Shown: positions 8,901 through 22,791 of the stretch, piece by piece
Layout of the letters: the number at the start of each line of letters is the position of its first letter
How positions within the stretch are numbered: the stretch's first letter is position 1
DNA from: Microbacterium sp. MYb72
GTDB lineage: Bacteria; Actinomycetota; Actinomycetes; Actinomycetales; Microbacteriaceae
Assembly: GCF_002979415.1 (NCBI RefSeq)
Contig: NZ_PCOT01000008.1
Coordinates: 1 to 64,000 of the forward strand
Length of the DNA stretch: 64,000 nucleotides
Direction of reading: 5' to 3'
The notes under the pieces: generated by a model
The model's input: the letters and a program-made list of their open reading frames with translations, nothing else
What the model was told of the DNA's origin: nothing
Databases searched by the model: none
Position numbers and translations under genes: made by a program

Positions 8901-8995
8901 GGGACCAGATATGGGGTCCGAATCGCTCAGAAGGGCACACACGGCGTTCTAGCGCACATATCGAGACGAAAACCCCTTAGAATGGGAGTTCGTAA

Positions 8996-11095
<2,100 letters not shown>

Positions 11096-11151
11096 TCCCT
11101 ACATACACAAACACGCGAATCGGAGGCTACCGCCACGCATGACGTGAGGAC

Positions 11152-11231
11152 GCAGGGATGCCGCGGAGCGAGCATCGGGAGGGGCCCGCGAAGCGGGAGG
11201 GTCCCCGCTCTGCGAGCGAAGCGGCATCCCG
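11152..11231. repeat. Dispersed palindromic repeat (copy 1) between gyrB and gyrA
   Basis: About 80 bases made of nested inverted repeats: GGGATGCCGC near the left end pairs with GCGGCATCCC at the right end (11221-11230), and the middle contains GCCCGCGAAGCGGGAGGG. The reverse complement is closely similar to 44684-44768, sharing the block CTCCCGCTTCGCGGGCCCCT. It behaves like a REP-type element and may affect gyrB mRNA stability. Confidence 0.75.
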
Positions 11232-11266
11232 GAGTCCGGTAGCCACAAAAGAATCGAACGAGAACC

Positions 11267-13809
<2,543 letters not shown>

Positions 13810-13813
<4 letters not shown>

Positions 13814-14214
13814 GCACAGTAGCCGACAAGCTGGCGAAGAAGTCCACGCGCAAGACCAGCGGCAAGCAGGTCCGCCTGCGCCTGGTCTACATCGACTTCT
13901 GGTCGGCCGTGAAGCTCTCCTTCCTGGCGGCCGTCGCGCTCGCGATCGTCACCATGGTGTCGTTCTTCCTGATCTACATGGTGCTGCAGGCCACCAACGT
14001 CCTCGCTCAGGTCGACGGCTTCGTCTCCAGCTTCACCGACAACAGCGTCCGTCTGTCGGAGGTCGCCGGCCTCCCGCAGGTCATGGCCTTCGCCGCGGTC
14101 GTGTCGATCCTCAATCTGATCGTCGTGACTGTGCTCGGCGCCGTCGTCGCCGGCATCTACAACCTGGCGGTCAAGGTCACGGGCGGACTGCTCGTCGGCT
14201 TCATGTCGAACTGA
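13810..14214 (+). CDS. DUF3566 membrane protein
   Basis: 134 residues. A basic N-terminus (about 1-25) is followed by [15 protein letters not shown], a first transmembrane helix (about 40-65), an extracellular loop and a second helix (about 95-120). This is the DUF3566 family, always found downstream of gyrA in actinobacteria. The function is unknown. ATGA overlap with gyrA indicates cotranscription. Confidence 0.9.
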
Positions 14215-14226
14215 TCTTCACAGAGA

Positions 14227-14260
14227 ACGAAGGGCGGATGCTGCGGCATCCGCCCTTCGT
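14227..14260. terminator. Bidirectional terminator between DUF3566 gene and VIT transporter gene
   Basis: A 15-bp perfect stem (14227-14241 with 14246-14260; core ACGAAGGGCGGATGC) with a 4-base loop, between two convergent genes. Confidence 0.85.
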
Positions 14261-14265
14261 CGTTC

Positions 14266-14976
14266 TCAGGCGACGCCCGTGGTGCCGAGCAGGGTGCCGA
14301 TCAGCCAGGTCACGGCGAGAGCGAGCGCGCCGCCGATCACGAGACGCACCGAGGCGCGCACCGGTTTCGACCCGCCGATCCTCGCGCTCACCGCACCCGT
14401 GACGGCCAGGGCGACGAGCACGGCGACGAAGGTGACGGGCACTCGCCACGCCGGCGGCGGCAGCAGGATCGCGAGCAGCGGCAGCAGGGCTCCGAGCGTG
14501 AAGGCGATGGCGGAGGACATGGCGGCGTGCCAGGGGTTGACCAGATCGTCCTGGTCGATGCCGAGTTCGACCTCGAGGTGCGCCGAGAGCGCGTCGTGGG
14601 CGGTCAGCTCCTCGGCGACCTTGCGAGCCGTCTCCTCGCTGAGACCCCGTTCCCGATAGAGCGAGGTGAGCTCCGCGAGCTCCTGCTCGGGGAGGGTGCG
14701 CAGCTCCTCCTTCTCCTTCGCGATGAGCGCGCGCTCACTGTCGCGCTGGCTGCTGACCGACACGTACTCTCCGAGCGCCATGGAGATGGCGCCGCCGACG
14801 AGCCCCGCGATCCCCGCCGTGAGCAGTGCCGCGTTGTCGGTCGTGGCGCCGGCGACGCCGACCACGAGCGACGCGACCGAGACGATGCCGTCGTTCGCGC
14901 CGAGCACCCCCGCTCGCAGCCAGTTCAGCCGCTGGCCGAGTCCTGCACCGTGCGCTTCGCCTTCATGAGTGGTCAT
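14266..14976 (-). CDS. VIT1/CCC1 family (DUF125) iron/manganese transporter
   Basis: 236 residues. The N-terminal signature RAGVLGANDGIVSVASLVVGVAGA and the following MALGEYVSVSSQRDSE motif are diagnostic of the VIT1/CCC1 family of divalent-metal exporters. Five membrane helices are predicted by hydrophobicity, with an acidic cytoplasmic helical region (about 90-150, ALIAKEKEELRTLPEQEL) that in the family binds metal. The start at 14974-14976 (MTTHEGEAHG) is chosen because the upstream extension to 15270 is antisense to the histidine kinase gene. It is convergent with the DUF3566 gene and divergent from the kinase. Confidence 0.9.
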   Translation of the reverse strand: MTTHEGEAHGAGLGQRLNWLRAGVLGANDGIVSVASLVVGVAGATTDNAALLTAGIAGLVGGAISMALGEYVSVSSQRDSERALIAKEKEELRTLPEQELAELTSLYRERGLSEETARKVAEELTAHDALSAHLEVELGIDQDDLVNPWHAAMSSAIAFTLGALLPLLAILLPPPAWRVPVTFVAVLVALAVTGAVSARIGGSKPVRASVRLVIGGALALAVTWLIGTLLGTTGVA

Positions 14977-15094
14977 GAGGCCAGTGAACCAGAGACCCGG
15001 TGTACAGGTCGACGGCGCAGGGTAGGGAAAACCCGAAGTCGAGAGTCCGGGTGCCTCCGTGTCGCGGGTCGCGGCGTCACCGTACCTTGGGACT

Positions 15095-16360
15095 ATGACC
15101 ACACAGACTGCGACCCCACTGCAGGAGGGCACGGCGAGACCGCCGCTGCGGATCCTCCTGACGATCCTCCATCTCGCCGCGCTCGGCGTTCTGGGCGCAG
15201 GCATCTTCGGAATGCTGACCGGCCTGTTCGGCGCCGGACTCGGGCTCCTCTTCGCCTTCGGCATCGGCATCTTCCTGCTGATCGGCCTCGTCTACGCGCT
15301 CTTCGGCCTCGGCTGGTTCGAGGTGGCGCGAGTCGGTTCGCTGTACCGCGTGCCGGTGGCGCCGCTGCGTCGCCGCACCAGCGACCGCCCCGGCTTCAGC
15401 GGATGGGCCCGCTCCCTCGGGCGTCAGGTCATCGACGGCCGGATGTGGAGGGCTCTCGCGAACTTCGCGCTCGCGTGCATCGCCGGTGTGATCGTGCTGC
15501 GTCTGTTCTGGACCCTCGTCTGGTCGGGCATCATCTCCTTCGCACCGCTCGCGGGCGACGGAGAGGTGGACGGCCCGTTCGGCTCCCTCGTGGATGCGGC
15601 ATGGGCCCCGGTGATCGGTGCGCTCGGCGTCGTGCTGAGCGCCGCCGGCATCGTCGGTCTCGCCCTGCTGCACCGCACGCTGTCGCTCGCGATCGTGGCG
15701 CAGAGCCGCGAGGCCGAGCTCACCGAGCGCGTGCGCACCACGACCGCGCAGCGCGAGGGCGCCGTGCGGGCGGCCGACCTCGAGCGCACCCGCATCGAGC
15801 GCGACCTGCACGACGGCGTCCAGCCGCGGCTCGTCTCCGTCGGCATGACGCTGGGACTCGCGCATCAGAAGATCGACGACGACCCGGCAGCCGCGAAGGA
15901 CCTCATCGCCGAGGCGCACACCTCGACGAAGGCGGCGATCACCGAGCTGCGGCAGCTGGCCCGCGGCATCCACGCCTCGGTCCTCGACGACCGCGGACTG
16001 GACGCTGCACTGTCGGCCCTCGCGAGCCGCTCCCACATCCCCGTGAGTCTCGACGTCCGCATGGACGGACGCTGCAGCCGCGAGGCCGAGGCCGCCGTGT
16101 ACTTCGCGATCGCCGAGTCACTGACCAATGCCGCCAAGCACTCCCGTGCGAGCGAGGCGCGGGTGACCGTGCGGCTTCGCGAGGGAGGCACACTGTGGGC
16201 TCGCGTCGAAGACAACGGCATGGGCGGCGCGCAGGTGCAGCCCGGCGGTGGACTCGACGGCATCGCCAACCGCATCCTCGCCGCCGGCGGCACGTTCCGC
16301 CTCGACAGCCCTGCGGGCGGACCCACCAGCCTGGAGGTGAACGTGCCATGCGCATCCTGA
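15095..16360 (+). CDS. Sensor histidine kinase (NarL-system type, HisKA_3)
   Basis: 421 residues. Several hydrophobic segments in the first 200 residues (about 20-75, 120-155, 170-195) form a membrane sensor. The HisKA_3 dimerisation motif RIERDLHDGVQPRL has the phosphoacceptor at about H239, and the HATPase_c domain shows ESLTNAAKHS and DNGMGG. The last 13 bases overlap the response regulator gene. The signal is unknown; the genetic link to a DUF4097 protein suggests envelope stress. Confidence 0.9.
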   Translation: MTTQTATPLQEGTARPPLRILLTILHLAALGVLGAGIFGMLTGLFGAGLGLLFAFGIGIFLLIGLVYALFGLGWFEVARVGSLYRVPVAPLRRRTSDRPGFSGWARSLGRQVIDGRMWRALANFALACIAGVIVLRLFWTLVWSGIISFAPLAGDGEVDGPFGSLVDAAWAPVIGALGVVLSAAGIVGLALLHRTLSLAIVAQSREAELTERVRTTTAQREGAVRAADLERTRIERDLHDGVQPRLVSVGMTLGLAHQKIDDDPAAAKDLIAEAHTSTKAAITELRQLARGIHASVLDDRGLDAALSALASRSHIPVSLDVRMDGRCSREAEAAVYFAIAESLTNAAKHSRASEARVTVRLREGGTLWARVEDNGMGGAQVQPGGGLDGIANRILAAGGTFRLDSPAGGPTSLEVNVPCAS

Positions 16361-17037
16361 TCTGCGAGGACTCCGTCCTGCTGCGCGAAGGACTCGTGCG
16401 ACTGCTCGAGGACGCCGGCCACCAGGTGGTCGCCGCTCTCCCCGACACCGATGGCCTCGCCGAGGCGCTGGCGGATGCTGCGCCCGAGCTGTGCATCCTC
16501 GATGTGCGCCTCCCGCCGACGTTCACCGACGAGGGGATCCGCGCCGCGCTCGCGCTGCGGGCCACCGATCCCGCGCTGCCTCTGCTCGTGCTGTCGCAGT
16601 ACGTCGAGGAGCGCTACGCATCCGACCTCATCGCCGCACAGGGCGGCCCCCTGGGCTATCTGCTGAAGGACAGGGTCGCTGACGTGTCGGAGTTCCTGGA
16701 GTCGGTCACCCGCATCTCCGAGGGTGCGACCGTGCTCGACCCCGAGGTCGTCGCGCAGCTGCTCACGAGACGCAACAAGGACGACCGGATGCTGCGGCTC
16801 ACCGAGCGCGAGCGCACCGTGTTGGCGCTGATCGCGGAGGGAAAGTCGAACCAGGCGATCGCCGCGCTGCTCTTCCTCTCTGAGGCGAGCGTCGAGAAGC
16901 ACATCACCTCCATCTTCCAGAAACTGGGCTTCGAGCCGGACGAGTCGGGCAACCGCCGTGTGCTCGCTGCCCTCGCCCACATCGAGAACACCGGCGGCCC
17001 GACGCCGCCCGCAGGCCAGACAGGAGCCGCACGATGA
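16348..17037 (+). CDS. Response regulator, LuxR/NarL family
   Basis: 229 residues. The receiver domain starts MRILICEDSVLLREGL with the acidic pair near residues 8-9 and the phosphoacceptor D52 in CILDVRLPP; K in LLKDRV completes the site. The C-terminal GerE helix-turn-helix shows LTERERTVLALIAEGKSNQA. The start at 16348 lies within the end of the kinase gene. It overlaps the DUF4097 gene by four bases, so the three genes form one operon. Confidence 0.92.
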   Translation: MRILICEDSVLLREGLVRLLEDAGHQVVAALPDTDGLAEALADAAPELCILDVRLPPTFTDEGIRAALALRATDPALPLLVLSQYVEERYASDLIAAQGGPLGYLLKDRVADVSEFLESVTRISEGATVLDPEVVAQLLTRRNKDDRMLRLTERERTVLALIAEGKSNQAIAALLFLSEASVEKHITSIFQKLGFEPDESGNRRVLAALAHIENTGGPTPPAGQTGAAR

Positions 17038-17912
17038 GCACCGAACAGAACCCCCTCACTCCCCCTCCCGCGTCTTCGCCGGCTCAGGTACCGGCTCCGG
17101 CCCAGCCTCAGGCTGCGGCTCCGCGACCGGGCGGGACGAGCTGGATCACCGTCACGCTCGCCGTGATCGGCGGGCTCGCGCTGGTCGGAACCGGAGCGAC
17201 GGCAGCGGTCGCCGCATCCGGAGATCTGTCTCGCAGCGACACCGTGCTGGAGCTCGACGTCACGGGCGTCTCGGAACTCGACCTCAACGCGAGCGCGAGC
17301 GATGTGCGTGTCGAGTTCGGCGACGTCGACCAGGCGCAGCTCGCCGTGACCGGCGGCCGCGGCGGCCCCTGGACGCTGCAGCGCGACGAGGACGAGCTGC
17401 TCGTCCGCGGACCGGAGACGGTGTTCGGCTGGTGGTTCGGCGGCTGGTTCGACGACGACCGTTCGGTCGTGCTGACCCTTCCGTCCGAGCTGCAGGGGCT
17501 CGACGCGTCCTTCACTCTGAGCGCGGGCAGCCTCGACGTAACGGGGCGCTTCGGGGAGCTCGACACCGAGCTGTCGGCGGGCGACCTGACCATCTCCGGG
17601 TCGGCGTCGTCTCTCGACGCCGACGTGAGCGCCGGCAGCGCCGACATCCTCCTCGACGGCGTGCGCGAAGCCGACTTCGCCGTATCGGCCGGCGACCTCA
17701 CGGTCGAGCTCACCGGTGCAGCGCCGAGCGAGACCTCGATCGACGTGAGCGCGGGCGGTCTCGACCTGAGCGTCCCCGCCGGCGAGTACAACATCACCCA
17801 GAACGTGAGCGCGGGAACGCTCGACAACAGGCTCGACCACTCCTCGAGCTCACGGAACTCGATCGATGTGACCCTCGCCGCTGGCACGGTCACGCTGCGT
17901 CCGGGCAGATGA
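17034..17912 (+). CDS. DUF4097 family protein, single membrane span
   Basis: 292 residues. A Pro/Ala-rich cytoplasmic N-terminus (about 1-33) precedes one transmembrane helix (about 36-60); the rest is an extracellular region of short repeating beta elements such as LDVTGRFGELDTELSAGDLTISG, typical of the DUF4097 beta-solenoid fold. In LiaFSR-like systems proteins of this kind modulate the kinase. Its four-base overlap with the response regulator supports that role here, which remains inference. Confidence 0.85.
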   Translation: MSTEQNPLTPPPASSPAQVPAPAQPQAAAPRPGGTSWITVTLAVIGGLALVGTGATAAVAASGDLSRSDTVLELDVTGVSELDLNASASDVRVEFGDVDQAQLAVTGGRGGPWTLQRDEDELLVRGPETVFGWWFGGWFDDDRSVVLTLPSELQGLDASFTLSAGSLDVTGRFGELDTELSAGDLTISGSASSLDADVSAGSADILLDGVREADFAVSAGDLTVELTGAAPSETSIDVSAGGLDLSVPAGEYNITQNVSAGTLDNRLDHSSSSRNSIDVTLAAGTVTLRPGR

Positions 17913-17918
17913 TCGAGA

Positions 17919-17952
17919 GGCGGATGCCGGGCCGAAACGCCCGGCATCCGCC
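17919..17952 (+). terminator. Terminator of the two-component operon
   Basis: GGCGGATGCCGGGC (17919-17932) pairs with GCCCGGCATCCGCC (17939-17952) around a 6-base loop, just after the DUF4097 stop. Confidence 0.8.
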
Positions 17953-18010
17953 GTACACCTGCCTCGATTCGGATTTTGTCGGATCTTCCGGTAAAGTCTT
18001 GGAGGTTGAC

Positions 18011-18084
18011 GGGGCTATAGCTCAGGCGGTTAGAGCGCTTCACTGATAATGAAGAGGTCCCAGGTTCAAGTCCTGGTAGCCCCA
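18011..18084 (+). tRNA. tRNA-Ile (GAT)
   Basis: 74 bases folding as a cloverleaf: acceptor GGGGCTA/TAGCCCC, anticodon loop CTGATAA with anticodon GAT, T arm CCAGG-TTCAAGT-CCTGG. CCA is not encoded. A TAAAGT element upstream (17993-17998) may be its -10 box. Confidence 0.97.
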
Positions 18085-18109
18085 CCCTTAACTCAAGAAA
18101 TCCCCATGA

Positions 18110-18182
18110 GGGGCCTTAGCTCAGTTGGTAGAGCGCCTGCTTTGCAAGCAGGATGTCAGGAGTTCGAATCTCCTAGGCTCCA
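18110..18182 (+). tRNA. tRNA-Ala (TGC)
   Basis: 73 bases. Acceptor GGGGCCT pairs with AGGCTCC, including the G3-U70 wobble that identifies tRNA-Ala. Anticodon loop TTTGCAA with anticodon TGC. It lies 25 bases after tRNA-Ile, the conserved actinobacterial pair. Confidence 0.97.
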
Positions 18183-18183
18183 C

Positions 18184-18230
18184 AGATGCGAGAAGGCCCC
18201 CGAGCGCAGCCCGGGGGCCTTCTCGCATCT
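18184..18230 (+). terminator. Terminator of the tRNA-Ile/tRNA-Ala unit
   Basis: An 18-bp perfect stem (18184-18201 with 18213-18230; AGATGCGAGAAGGCCCCC) starting two bases after tRNA-Ala. Confidence 0.9.
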
Positions 18231-18275
18231 ATCGGGTTGAGTGATTCGGGGAGCCCTGGAGCGAAGCGGAAGGGC

Positions 18276-18347
18276 GGAGTCTCCTAGGCTCCCCGCACAC
18301 GGAGTCTCCTAGGCTCCACACACACACGGAGTCTCCTAGGCCCCTCC
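18276..18347 (+). repeat. Three short repeats copying the tRNA-Ala 3' end
   Basis: GGAGTCTCCTAGGCTCC at 18276-18292 and 18301-18317, and a degenerate copy GGAGTCTCCTAGGCCCC starting 18328. Each contains TCTCCTAGGC, identical to the tRNA-Ala 3' end (18169-18181). The spacing is 25 and 27 bases, separated by ACAC runs. They may be remnants of integration events at the tRNA. No integrase is present. Confidence 0.7.
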
Positions 18348-18486
18348 ACACAGAGCACCTTCTCCTCCTGTCGGGAGGAGATCTCACGCTCGGGCTGAGG
18401 TTCGTGCGTCATTTCTCCGTCCGAGAGTGCGTTCTCCTCCCGGACGTGCGGTGCCCCGTCATCCCCACGACTGGCATCATGAAGCC

Positions 18487-19368
18487 ATGACCGGGTACGA
18501 AGACGCCGACGCGGCACGGCATCGGGTGCGGCTGCCGGAGCACGACGGCTCGGCCCCGCTGCTGAACATCGGTGCCTTCTCCCGCTACGCCGGTCTGAGC
18601 GTGAGGATGCTGCGGCACTACGACGATCGGGGCGTGCTGATCCCGGCCGTGGTCGATCCGTTCACCGGATACCGGCGCTACACCGTCGAACAGCTGCGGA
18701 TCGCGGGGCGCATCCGTTCGTTGCGCGATGCGGGGTGCGGCATCGCGCTGATCATGGAGCTGCTGCCCCTGTACGAGGAGTCTCCCGCGGTGCTCCGGGA
18801 TCGGCTCGACGTGCATATCGCCGGTCTCGAGGAGGCGGCTCGTCAGCTCGCGGCGCAGAGAGACCTCGCGCTGACCCTGGCCGCAGACCTCGGATCGACC
18901 GGATCGGTGGTGAGCGAGCGGATGTTCCCGTCCGCGCGCGTACTGCGGTTGCGGCGCACTGTCGCCTGCTATCCGGCCGAGGGCGAGCTGTGGGCGGATC
19001 TGCGGACTCTGATGGCTTCTGCGGCCGGCGTCGACCCCTCCGGGTTCGGTGACCTGGTCGGTGCGACCTACTTCGACGAGGAGTATCGCGACGAGGATGT
19101 GGAGATGGCGATCTGGCGCGACTATCGCGGCTCCTTCACACCGCAGGGCGGATTCGAGGTGGTCGACCTTCCCCCACAGAGGGTGGCGTGGACGACCCAC
19201 CACGGCGGGTTCGACGGCATCCATCGGGCGACCGAATCGATCGGCGCGTGGATCGCGACGCAGGGTCGCACGCAGGTCGGTCCTCTCTTCAACGTCTACG
19301 TCGTCGGGCCGGGTCGCGAGTCAGACCCCGACAAGTGGGTGACCGAGGTCAACGTCCCCATCGGCTGA
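18487..19368 (+). CDS. MerR family regulator with GyrI-like effector domain
   Basis: 293 residues. The MerR helix-turn-helix (about 23-95) shows NIGAFSRYAGLSVRMLRHYDDRGVL, then the dimerisation helix (about 100-135) and a C-terminal GyrI/BmrR-like ligand-binding domain (about 140-293). BmrR-type regulators bind lipophilic compounds and activate efflux genes. I chose ATG 18487 because the extension to 18427 lacks family similarity. No efflux pump is adjacent; the next gene encodes a VOC protein. Confidence 0.88.
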   Translation: MTGYEDADAARHRVRLPEHDGSAPLLNIGAFSRYAGLSVRMLRHYDDRGVLIPAVVDPFTGYRRYTVEQLRIAGRIRSLRDAGCGIALIMELLPLYEESPAVLRDRLDVHIAGLEEAARQLAAQRDLALTLAADLGSTGSVVSERMFPSARVLRLRRTVACYPAEGELWADLRTLMASAAGVDPSGFGDLVGATYFDEEYRDEDVEMAIWRDYRGSFTPQGGFEVVDLPPQRVAWTTHHGGFDGIHRATESIGAWIATQGRTQVGPLFNVYVVGPGRESDPDKWVTEVNVPIG

Positions 19369-19480
19369 CCCGTCAGAGCGGTCAGCCTCTCGTGGCTTGA
19401 CCCTCGCACAGTGGTAGATCTCAGACTCGATCCGAGAGCATCGCAGCGGGCGATGCCGCGGATCGGAAGGACGATCGCAG

Positions 19481-19840
19481 ATGAGCGAGTCGAGCATGAA
19501 CACCGTGAACTACTTCGAGGTCGGCACGCCGGACCCCGAGGCGGCGAGGGCCTTCTACGGACAGGTCTTCGGCTGGGAGTTCGGACCGGCCGGACCCGCC
19601 GGATACGCCATGGTGAACGGGAACGCCGGTGGCCTGTGGGACACCAGCGGGATCGGATCCGGAACGTGGGCCGTGTTCTACGTCGAGGTGGCCGACGTCG
19701 AGACGAGCGTCGCCGCGGCGACCGCGAACGGGGCTCAGATCGTGCTGCCCCCGGTGGACAACGGAGCGATCATCTTCGCGCACCTCTCCGATCCGGCGGG
19801 CAACCGGTTCGGAGTCTGGCAGCGCAAGAACGCCGACTGA
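19481..19840 (+). CDS. VOC superfamily (glyoxalase-like) protein
   Basis: 119 residues with two beta-alpha-beta-beta-beta motifs: the N-terminal NYFEVGTPDPEAARAFYGQVFGWEF and the C-terminal FAHLSDPAGNRFGVWQ are classical VOC signatures. The family covers dioxygenases, glyoxalases and resistance proteins, and the substrate cannot be told from sequence. It lies 112 bases after the MerR gene in the same orientation. Confidence 0.88.
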   Translation: MSESSMNTVNYFEVGTPDPEAARAFYGQVFGWEFGPAGPAGYAMVNGNAGGLWDTSGIGSGTWAVFYVEVADVETSVAAATANGAQIVLPPVDNGAIIFAHLSDPAGNRFGVWQRKNAD

Positions 19841-19956
19841 ACGGCAGGCTCCGCCCTGCGGTCGTCGCGGCCGCAGGGCGGCTCCGGAATCCGACCCGGA
19901 GATTCACACCCATGACGTCATGCTGCCCTCTTCGGGAGTCTGCTGCGAGGGCCGGA

Positions 19957-20781
19957 TCAATCCCGCCCCGCGAACCTCCCCCGCGTCTCCGCATCGGCGA
20001 CGTACACGACGAGCTGCACGTCGGTCAGGTCAGACGGACGCAGCTGGTGGTGCTCGAACACGAGGCGGCCGAGGGTCGGATGCAGGAACACCCGCTCGCG
20101 CGACTCGAAGCCGCCGACCCCGTGGCTCTCCCAGCGTTCGCGGAACTCGGGGCTCGCGTCCATCAGCCGGCCGATGACGTCGCGGTAGCGCGGGTCGCCG
20201 AGCCTCGGTCCGGCCTCGGCTCGGAACTCGGCGAGGAACCGGCGGCTCGTGTCGTCCCAGTCGTCGAGGAGCGACCGCACCGCGGGGTCGGTGAAGATGA
20301 GCCACAGCAGGTTGCGCTGCTCGGGGGGCGTCGTGGCGACGTTGGGGTACAGCCGCTCGTAGGCGCTGTTCCATCCGGCGATGCCCCAGTCCGGGGCGAG
20401 CGCGTAGGCGGGGTGCTCATCGAGGGCGTCGAGGAATCGCTGCACGTGAGCGGGAGCCGTCTCGACGGCGACGCTCGAGCCCGGACGACTGGGGGCGAAT
20501 CCCGCGAGCGTCAGCATGTAGTCGTGCTCCGCGACGGTGAGGTGCAGCGCGGTGGCGACGGCATCCAGTACCTGCCTCGACGGGTTGATGTCCCTGCCCT
20601 GTTCGAGCCAGGTGTACCAGGTCACGCTCACGCCGGAGAGGAAGGAGATCTCCTCGCGCCGCAGGCCGACCGTGCGGCCGCGGCCCGCGGGGGGCAGACC
20701 GAACGCCGCCCGGTCGAGCAGCGACCGTCGGGCGCGCAGGAAGGCGCCGAGCTCGCTGCGCTGCTGGTCGTCGGTGGTCAT
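19957..20781 (-). CDS. XRE family regulator with MmyB-like ligand domain
   Basis: 274 residues. The N-terminal helix-turn-helix (about 8-85) contains GLRREEISFLSGVSVTWYTWLEQG, a hallmark of the MmyB-type regulators, and the C-terminal PAS-like domain (about 100-265) shows GIAGWNSAYERLYP and the LLWLIFTDP motif. Members control neighbouring oxidoreductases or antibiotic genes. It is divergent from ilvD across 76 bases that contain an inverted repeat. Confidence 0.9.
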   Translation of the reverse strand: MTTDDQQRSELGAFLRARRSLLDRAAFGLPPAGRGRTVGLRREEISFLSGVSVTWYTWLEQGRDINPSRQVLDAVATALHLTVAEHDYMLTLAGFAPSRPGSSVAVETAPAHVQRFLDALDEHPAYALAPDWGIAGWNSAYERLYPNVATTPPEQRNLLWLIFTDPAVRSLLDDWDDTSRRFLAEFRAEAGPRLGDPRYRDVIGRLMDASPEFRERWESHGVGGFESRERVFLHPTLGRLVFEHHQLRPSDLTDVQLVVYVADAETRGRFAGRD

Positions 20782-20791
20782 GGATCAAACC

Positions 20792-20805
20792 TAGTGCTCT
20801 CACTA
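20792..20805. promoter_or_regulatory. Inverted repeat between XRE gene and ilvD, likely operator
   Basis: TAGTGCTCTCACTA: 5-bp arms TAGTG/CACTA around a 4-base centre, 11 bases upstream of the XRE start. It is a plausible autoregulatory operator of the MmyB-like protein. No direct evidence. Confidence 0.5.
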
Positions 20806-20857
20806 CTAGTATCAGCGCCGTCTTCCGACGACATCGGGAAGACGTCAGGGTGGAAGA

Positions 20858-22762
20858 ATGCCCACCCCTCTTCGCTCCCGCACCGTCACGCACGGACGCA
20901 ACGCCGCCGGCGCCCGCGCGCTCTTCCGCGCCGCCGGCGTCAACGCCGCCGACTTCGGCAAGCCGATGATCGCCGTCGCGAACAGCTTCACCGAGTTCGT
21001 CCCCGGTCACACGCACCTGCAGCCCGTCGGGCGCATCGTCAGCGACGCGATCTCCGCGGCCGGCGGCATCCCGCGCGAGTTCAACACGATCGCGGTCGAC
21101 GACGGCATCGCGATGGGCCACGGAGGCATGCTGTACTCCCTCCCCTCGCGCGACCTGATCGCCGACTCGGTCGAGTACATGGTCAACGCCCACCAGGCCG
21201 ACGCCCTGGTCTGCATCTCGAACTGCGACAAGATCACTCCCGGCATGCTCATGGCCGCCCTGCGCCTGAACATCCCCACGGTCTTCGTCTCCGGCGGACC
21301 GATGGAGTCCGGCCGGGCGACCCTCGTCGACGGCAGCGTCCGCACGCTCGACCTCGTCGACGCGATTTCCGAGGCGGCGAACGACACGGTGTCGGACGCC
21401 GACATCCAGCGCATCGAGGAGAACGCCTGCCCCACGTGCGGCTCGTGCTCCGGTATGTTCACCGCGAACTCGATGAACTGCCTCGTCGAGGCGCTCGGGC
21501 TCGCCCTGCCGGGCAACGGCTCGGTGCTCGCGACGCACACCGCCCGCCGCGCGCTGTACGAGAAGGCCGGCGAGGTCGCCGTGCAGATCACGCACCGCTT
21601 CTACGACGAGGACGACCGCTCGGTGCTGCCGCGCGAGGTCGCGAGCTTCGCCGCCTTCGAGAACGCGATGGCCCTCGACATCGCGATGGGCGGATCGACC
21701 AACACGATCCTGCACCTGCTCGCCGCGGCGCACGAGGCCGGCATCGACTTCGGCCTCGACGAGATCGACGCCGTGTCGCGCCGCGTGCCCTGCCTCGCGA
21801 AGATCGCCCCGAACCCCGCCTACGGCCGCATGTACTACATGGAGGACGTGCACCGGGCCGGCGGCATCCCGGCGGTGCTCGGCGAGCTGCGCCGCGGCGG
21901 ACTTCTCGACGAGAACGTCAGCACGATCCACTCCGCCTCCTTCGCCGACTGGCTCGACGACTGGGACATCCGCGGCGGCAAGGCCACCGAGACCGCCAAG
22001 GAGCTGTGGCTCGCGGCCCCGGGCGGCGTGCGGTCGTCGAGTGCGTTCTCGCAGTCCGAGCGCTGGGCGACTCTCGACGAGGATGCCGAGAACGGCTGCA
22101 TCCGCGACATCGACCACGCCTACTCGGTCGACGGCGGCCTCGCGGTGCTCCGCGGCAACATCGCCGTGGACGGCGCCGTGGTGAAGACGGCGGGCGTGGA
22201 CCCGTCGATCCTCGTGTTCTCCGGGCCCGCGGTGGTGTGCGAGTCGCAGGAGGAAGCGGTCGCGAAGATCCTCGGCAAGAAGGTGCAGCCGGGCGATGTC
22301 GTCGTGATCCGCTACGAGGGGCCCAAGGGCGGACCCGGCATGCAGGAGATGCTGCACCCGACGTCCTTCCTCAAGGGCCGCGGGCTCGGCAAGGTCTGCG
22401 CGCTGATCACCGACGGCCGCTTCTCCGGCGGCACGTCGGGACTCTCGATCGGCCACGTCTCCCCCGAGGCGGCCGCGGGCGGCGTCATCGCCCTGGTCGA
22501 GGACGGCGACATCATCGACATCGACATCCCCTCCCGGTCGATGAGCCTGCGCGTCGACGAGTCCGAGCTCGAGCGTCGCCGCGAGCGGCTGCTGGATGCC
22601 GGCGGCTACCGCCCGGTCGATCGCCAGCGCCCCGTGTCACTCGCGCTGCGGGCGTACGCGGCGATGGCGACCTCGGCCGACCGCGGCGCGGTGCGCGATG
22701 TGGAGGCTGTCGAGCGCGCGATGCGCGAGCAGGAGCTCCGCAGCGCGGCATCCCTCGCCTGA
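20858..22762 (+). CDS. ilvD: Dihydroxy-acid dehydratase
   Basis: 634 residues. It dehydrates 2,3-dihydroxy-3-methylbutanoate and its isoleucine-pathway homologue to the 2-oxo acids in branched-chain amino acid synthesis. The iron-sulfur cluster ligands are visible in [13 protein letters not shown] and [17 protein letters not shown], and the C-terminal [15 protein letters not shown] motif is intact. The length matches the E. coli-type enzyme rather than the shorter 560-residue class. It stands alone, without other ilv genes. Confidence 0.95.
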   Translation: MPTPLRSRTVTHGRNAAGARALFRAAGVNAADFGKPMIAVANSFTEFVPGHTHLQPVGRIVSDAISAAGGIPREFNTIAVDDGIAMGHGGMLYSLPSRDLIADSVEYMVNAHQADALVCISNCDKITPGMLMAALRLNIPTVFVSGGPMESGRATLVDGSVRTLDLVDAISEAANDTVSDADIQRIEENACPTCGSCSGMFTANSMNCLVEALGLALPGNGSVLATHTARRALYEKAGEVAVQITHRFYDEDDRSVLPREVASFAAFENAMALDIAMGGSTNTILHLLAAAHEAGIDFGLDEIDAVSRRVPCLAKIAPNPAYGRMYYMEDVHRAGGIPAVLGELRRGGLLDENVSTIHSASFADWLDDWDIRGGKATETAKELWLAAPGGVRSSSAFSQSERWATLDEDAENGCIRDIDHAYSVDGGLAVLRGNIAVDGAVVKTAGVDPSILVFSGPAVVCESQEEAVAKILGKKVQPGDVVVIRYEGPKGGPGMQEMLHPTSFLKGRGLGKVCALITDGRFSGGTSGLSIGHVSPEAAAGGVIALVEDGDIIDIDIPSRSMSLRVDESELERRRERLLDAGGYRPVDRQRPVSLALRAYAAMATSADRGAVRDVEAVERAMREQELRSAASLA

Positions 22763-22791
22763 TCCGGCGTCACCCGCGCGCCGCTCGGCGC

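Noticed and set aside
18276..18347. Possible CRISPR array
   Set aside because: Only three imperfect short repeats with 8-10-base ACAC spacers, derived from the tRNA 3' end; no cas genes.
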